Positions 60,163-64,000 of a stretch of DNA of 64,000 bases are shown piece after piece. Origin of the DNA: Moesziomyces globuligerus (lineage: Eukaryota; Basidiomycota; Ustilaginomycetes; Ustilaginales; Ustilaginaceae); NCBI GenBank assembly GCA_030849465.1, contig JARVLF010000003.1:310001-374000 (forward strand), in the 5' to 3' direction. The position numbers and the translations under genes are program-made. Below the pieces are notes generated by a model that made no database searches, was not told the origin of the DNA, and worked only from the letters and a program-made list of their open reading frames with translations. Each line of letters starts with the position of its first letter. Within the stretch, counting starts at the first letter, position 1.

Positions 60163-60738
60163 ATGACGCATCCCACCTTTGACAACGCTACCTTCGAGCT
60201 GCTCACTGCTGACGGCACGCTGCGCATGCGGCCCGTCCGCCTCTCGGACGCACAGAACCTGCGCGACCGATGCGCGGAACCCACCAACGTCAAGTTCCTC
60301 CCGCATCTCCAAGGCAAAGAGAACCAAACCACTAAGGAAGTCGAGGCATGGATCCAAACTGTCCAGACAGGCTTCAACAAAGACTCGCTCTTCCTCGTCG
60401 TAGAGGACGCCGCCACCAACAAGGTCATCGGCGAAGGGCCCCTCGGCTACATCGACTGGAACACAAAGGTGGCCGAATCCGGCATCATGCTCGACCACCA
60501 AGTCGCTGGCAAGGGCATCGCCACCAACGCTCTCAAGACCTCCATGGACTTTGCATTCACCACCCTCGGCCTCAACGCGGTCAAGTACGGCACGCTCAAG
60601 GACAACAAGGCCATGGCCCGAGTTCTCACCGATAAGCTCCCCGTCAAAGGTGTTCCAGAGCAAAGGTCCCGTAAGGACGGTCTCGAGGAGCTCAACTTCA
60701 CCTTCACCAAGGATGAATGGCTCGCTGCTACGTCCTGA
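60163..60738 (+). CDS. GNAT acetyltransferase, RimJ/RimL type
   Basis: This 191-aa protein starts at ACCATGACG. The layout is that of RimJ/RimL-like N-acetyltransferases: an opening RMRPVRLSDAQNLRD, the strand GPLGYIDWNTKVAESGIMLD, the acetyl-CoA loop QVAGKGIATNALKT, and VKYGTLKDNKAMARVL in the last third. The length matches the family. The acceptor, whether a protein N-terminus or a small molecule, cannot be told. It is unrelated to the HTH-GNAT protein at 17.8 kb beyond the fold. Confidence 0.88.
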   Translation: MTHPTFDNATFELLTADGTLRMRPVRLSDAQNLRDRCAEPTNVKFLPHLQGKENQTTKEVEAWIQTVQTGFNKDSLFLVVEDAATNKVIGEGPLGYIDWNTKVAESGIMLDHQVAGKGIATNALKTSMDFAFTTLGLNAVKYGTLKDNKAMARVLTDKLPVKGVPEQRSRKDGLEELNFTFTKDEWLAATS

Positions 60739-61110
60739 GAAAGATTCGCACTCGTCAGTCAAAGAATGAAAAGACAATCAAGGAGGCTTCACGCCATCAA
60801 GCGGCCAATCCACCCTTACTGAGCGCAGTAACAGGCCGTTTCCAGCCGAGCAGAACCTTGCGAGAGGCCCGGAAGCAAAAATCGCGGCATGATCGTCGTC
60901 CAGCATCGCAGGTCAAGGCCAGCGCATGGAGGAACTTCCTCGGCAAGCTCCGAACAGCATCCGCCGCAGCCGTACATTGTCTCGAGCCATCGCCTTATGA
61001 CAGTCAGCAACTTATGTGCAATGGGATCTGCGTACAGTGGCGCGGCCAATGCTTGCCAGGGAAAGATGTGGTCAAACTGTCGCCGCACCTGAGGGTGACG
61101 CCGCGAGCTC
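60739..61110. other. Convergent intergenic region, GNAT / JmjC-like gene
   Basis: 3' flanks of two convergent genes. Nothing recognised. Confidence 0.6.
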
Positions 61111-62655
61111 TCAACCCGGAGCGCGCTCTTTTCCCTTGACAGAGCTTCCGGACCGCGTACAGTTGCTCAGCATCTCGGTGATGGGATCCTTCGAGGGCGG
61201 CGCCGACTCATCGTTCGAGTCCAGTGATGAAGACAGCCTCGCCAATGCATTGAGTGTCTCGAAGGGGCGATTGTGTGAGCATTCGCATGCATCATTTTGG
61301 CACGCGCGCTTGTCCGTCGCGTCCACCAGAATGCGATAGCGGCTGATCTTCTTGTCAATCTGCTCGAGACCACGCAGAAAGGCTTGCAAAGCCGAACTGT
61401 TCGGCCTTGCCTTCTTGAGCGAGCCGAGAGAGGAGGTCGCCGGGGCCGCACTAACGTAGGTAGCCCTACGCAATCTGCCGGCGTCAAGATGCTTGAAGAG
61501 CGCAGTCCACATGAGGACGTTGGCGTCCATCCTGTCCACCTCCATCTCGTCGAAAGGCGAATAGCCGATGCTCTGCTGTTCGATGTACGCGTCCATCAAC
61601 TGATTGCAGCGGCGGAGGATCGCTGATAAATCCTTGGCCGTCGGATTGAGGACCTGGCGACTGGTCATGCAGACATGCGAAAAGGCGATGATGAGATTGA
61701 TGCTTCCAGCAGGCAGGTACACGACATCTCCGGTTCGTAGGATGTTGATGCGAGCATCCTCGAGCTCGTCGAGATGGTTGAGCTGGTCCATCTGGATGCC
61801 GCGGCTGAGGCGGTACCAGGTGGCAAAGTTTCGTTCCGAGCTGGGCCACGTGATGAGGAGGAGCGTGCCTTGCACCACCGCGTAGAGCAGGCCGGCCGCC
61901 GGACCCACAAGGCTAAGCGGGCGCTTTGTACCAGCCACTGCGCAGTGCACCAAGTCCGAAGGCGAGTGGATCGAGTCGCGGGCCAAGCCCAGACGAGCAG
62001 GATTGGGCGGCGCGAAGCGCGTCGAGCCGCAGCCGGCGACTCCACGCGAAGACTCGGCGGGGGCGGTGTACCAAGCCAAATTGCGTGGGACCCCGAATTG
62101 AGACTCCCACAAAGCTTCAGTCAAAGTGAGCGGATCTGGCTGGGGCGGAAGGAGTTCGGCGCACTCGACTGGGTCGAAAAGCGCCTCATGCGACTCGGTT
62201 TCTAGATCAAATAAGATCTGCCGGAATGCGGGCCGTGTCTTGAAGCAGTAGTCGATTCCATTCGCCAGCACCGAGAGGGATCGCTGGAAGGTGCACCTGC
62301 CTGTGCAGCTGCGCATGACGAACTGTTTGATCCTGAAGAAGCTGGGGAGAGCACTGATGGCCGGTGGCAGATGAGCCCATTCGGCTTCGAATTCGGTCGG
62401 GCCAAGTGTTGGCGTCCAGTGCTCGTTAGCGTGGCTCGGACCCGCGGCCACCGTCTCTGCCCATCTCTCAAACGCGGAGGTAGCGCGACCGATACTGGAT
62501 GGATCGTCTGGCTTCTCTGGTGCTCTGTGTTCGGTTCGACGGATGTGTCGAAGGGTTTCGGGCAGTCTGCTGCCACAGTGATCCAGCATCTCGCGCAGCT
62601 TGGCGCGCGAGAGTAGCATGTCGGTGCCTCCCTCGGCGTAGATGTTGAATGCCAT
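61111..62655 (-). CDS. Degenerate JmjC/cupin-like protein of unknown function
   Basis: This 514-aa protein starts at GCCATGGCA (62655); the longer frame opens at TTG. The stretch at about 248-335 has the strand pattern of a JmjC/cupin barrel: AVVQGTLLLITWP followed by GDVVYLPAGSINLIIAFSHVCM. The second part matches the usual GD..x.PPG..H form, but the metal-binding histidine is asparagine (N320). The first-half HxD site also seems to be missing (S248 at the expected place). If the fold call is right, it is a non-catalytic relative. The flanks (1-240, 340-514) match nothing I know; a HANEHW and several Cys residues are scattered and form no zinc site. A TATA element lies about 80 bp upstream. 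Confidence 0.65.
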   Translation of the reverse strand: MAFNIYAEGGTDMLLSRAKLREMLDHCGSRLPETLRHIRRTEHRAPEKPDDPSSIGRATSAFERWAETVAAGPSHANEHWTPTLGPTEFEAEWAHLPPAISALPSFFRIKQFVMRSCTGRCTFQRSLSVLANGIDYCFKTRPAFRQILFDLETESHEALFDPVECAELLPPQPDPLTLTEALWESQFGVPRNLAWYTAPAESSRGVAGCGSTRFAPPNPARLGLARDSIHSPSDLVHCAVAGTKRPLSLVGPAAGLLYAVVQGTLLLITWPSSERNFATWYRLSRGIQMDQLNHLDELEDARINILRTGDVVYLPAGSINLIIAFSHVCMTSRQVLNPTAKDLSAILRRCNQLMDAYIEQQSIGYSPFDEMEVDRMDANVLMWTALFKHLDAGRLRRATYVSAAPATSSLGSLKKARPNSSALQAFLRGLEQIDKKISRYRILVDATDKRACQNDACECSHNRPFETLNALARLSSSLDSNDESAPPSKDPITEMLSNCTRSGSSVKGKERAPG

Positions 62656-63562
62656 GGCTGTTCGTTGCGTGAGCGCAGGCGACAAGTTGTTTCGGCGGGA
62701 AGTGGGTAAGGACAAGGCTCCAGGAGGACCGACTATATATCTGATCAGTCAAGAAGCCCGGGCACACTTGTCACGGACCACGGACGGGATGGGATGCGTG
62801 GCGACCCTGACGGAAAGGGTCCAATTCTGCTTTGGCCACTCACGGCTGAGCCACACGCACGCGTTGCAAGCTCTGAGTTGATGCCAAGACGCGCTCAAGT
62901 GAGCGAGGCCGAAATCGACGAGCGCTCTGAGCCGACGACAGGTGTAGACTGCGAAGTCTGAGAAACAGAGGGCCCGCTTGAATCCTGAGTCGGGCACGCC
63001 GACATGCTGAGTCAGGACCTTGCGGCTGGCCCGAGCTCACCACGCCGCGTCCTTAGCGGTTGCGTGCTAGTGACTGGATGCTGTACTTGCCGCAACAGCG
63101 CCTAGAGTCAGTTCCAAGTGACAGTTGGGAAGCACCGCGTACTGTGGAACACGCGAGTCGGTCCCAGCGCCCCCTGTTTGAAGCCGTGGGAGCAGCTGGA
63201 AGCTGTCGTCGCTCTCAGATATATATACAATCCGAGCGTCATGCAGAGTTTGCAACCTCTCACACCGCAGTTTTGTCAATTCGGGGCTGCGATTATCGCC
63301 GTATTTTGTATGACGGTTCGAGATAAGAGTACAAGTGCAAGAAGCACGGATTCGGGGCAAGGGAGAGGAGTGACTTGTGAGGGGGAGATGCAAGTTTAGG
63401 GAAAGCGGACAGGCCGAGCCTGAGCCTGGTTGCTTGGAGGATGAATGTGCGAGGCACACCCGCAACGCGCGCGGCGCCTCGCTACTGAGGATCGGTCGGC
63501 CAAACGAAATGGGCGTGGCATCGACCAATCCGAACATCGGCGACACAGAGCTGGCGCAGACT
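62656..63562. other. Intergenic region upstream of the JmjC-like gene
   Basis: Promoter of the JmjC-like gene with a TATA element, and the 3' flank of the NADH dehydrogenase gene. An ATATATATAC stretch lies near 63220. No gene is recognised. Confidence 0.6.
62734..62740 (-). promoter_or_regulatory. TATA box of the JmjC-like gene
   Basis: ATATATA, 79-85 bp upstream of the start codon on the minus strand, the same spacing as the GH16 TATA box. Confidence 0.5.
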
Positions 63563-64000
63563 TTACTCGCGCGAGACGTCACGGCCGAAGAGGAAGACCT
63601 TGAACCAGTCGGCGGCGACGAGCGACCTGTTGCGCAGCGAGAAGAGCATCGAGACGTACGCAGATCGCCAGAACATGAAGGTGACCACACCGCCCGAGGC
63701 GATCTGGTTGTTGCCCAGCAGCGGAATGTCGGCGATGGCCTTTTCGGATCCAATGTAGGCAAGCGAGCCCTGGTGCGAGTACTTGAACGGACGAATCTTG
63801 GCAGCCTTCTCGATCTGGCGCTCGAGGCCGCTCAGCTCCGAGCCGTCCGCGCCAGTCTTCTTGGCGGCGGCGAGCTTGTCCTCGAGAACGTGGAGGCGCG
63901 CGAGCTGGTTAAAGACACGCGCAAGGTAGGCGCCCTGCTGCGAGGCAGCCTGCGCGGTGGGTGCGAACTGCGTGGCGGTGGCATCGCCAAGCGCAAAGAC
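63563..64000 (-). CDS. Alternative (type II) NADH dehydrogenase, C-terminal part, cut by window edge
   Basis: The minus-strand frame runs off the right edge of the window, so 145 codons of the C-terminus are present. It opens with VFALGDATATQFAPTAQAASQQG, the second FAD-contact motif (GDA...PTAQ.A.QQG) of NDH-2 enzymes. A helical insertion (LEDKLAAAKKTGADG...) follows, then FKYSHQGSLAYIGSEKAIAD and the membrane-binding end GGVVTFMFWRSAYVSMLFS...WFKVFLFGRDVSRE, then TAA. This end is typical of fungal Nde/Ndi proteins on the mitochondrial inner membrane, which pass electrons from NADH to ubiquinone without pumping protons. Whether it is internal or external cannot be told without the N-terminus. 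Confidence 0.93.
   Translation of the reverse strand, partial: VFALGDATATQFAPTAQAASQQGAYLARVFNQLARLHVLEDKLAAAKKTGADGSELSGLERQIEKAAKIRPFKYSHQGSLAYIGSEKAIADIPLLGNNQIASGGVVTFMFWRSAYVSMLFSLRNRSLVAADWFKVFLFGRDVSRE

Overview
This window reads as nuclear DNA of a smut fungus (Ustilaginomycotina, probably Ustilaginaceae). It is GC-rich, carries about one protein gene per 2.2 kb, and most genes are single uninterrupted reading frames. The few introns seen are 79-108 nt with GT..AG ends and CTGAC/CTAAC-like branch sites. Start codons often sit in CACCATG/GCCATGG contexts. Secreted cysteine-free proteins without a recognisable enzyme fold also fit a biotrophic smut. The species cannot be named from sequence alone. 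I support 29 protein genes, two cut by the window edges. I found no tRNA, rRNA, CRISPR array or intact mobile element.

Layout. 1-6 kb: a truncated IMPACT/YIH1-type gene, an F-box-like protein, an M50B-like membrane metallopeptidase and a histidine-phosphatase protein. 6.4-15.5 kb: a secretion-rich block with a GPI-anchored-looking GH16 glucanase, two tandem related cysteine-free secreted proteins (effector candidates), a muconate-lactonizing-enzyme-like beta-propeller and a secreted FAD-linked oxidase. 15.5-22 kb: a transposase-like helix-turn-helix protein fused to a GNAT acetyltransferase, divergent from the tRNA methyltransferase TRM11. 22-30 kb: a 3.3-kb gene-poor stretch that probably includes a long spliced 5' leader, then a GABA/amino-acid permease and a flavin monooxygenase with a small 3' exon. 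30-40 kb: a xylitol/sorbitol dehydrogenase, a Dia2/Pof3-type TPR/F-box protein, an ABCF ATPase and a double-hotdog acyl-CoA thioesterase. 40-53 kb: a second APC permease, EMC5 (five exons), a (6-4)-type photolyase, TCA17/TRAPPC2L (two exons), a Dug1/CNDP2 dipeptidase and an Avt-type vacuolar amino-acid transporter. 53-64 kb: a RING/TRAF-zinc-finger protein, a tricalbin, a RimJ-type GNAT, a degenerate JmjC/cupin-like protein and the C-terminus of an alternative NADH dehydrogenase.

Most genes are unrelated housekeeping neighbours, often divergent with 0.5-1.2 kb shared promoter regions. The parts that look like more than chance are the secretome block at 6.4-15.5 kb and a loose metabolic theme of amino-acid uptake, storage and peptide breakdown (two APC permeases, the Avt transporter, Dug1). 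EMC5, TCA17 and the last exon of the monooxygenase are reconstructed here from splice signals and protein conservation; simple reading frames miss them or show only part. Where the longest frame began at a non-ATG codon I moved the start to the first good in-frame ATG.
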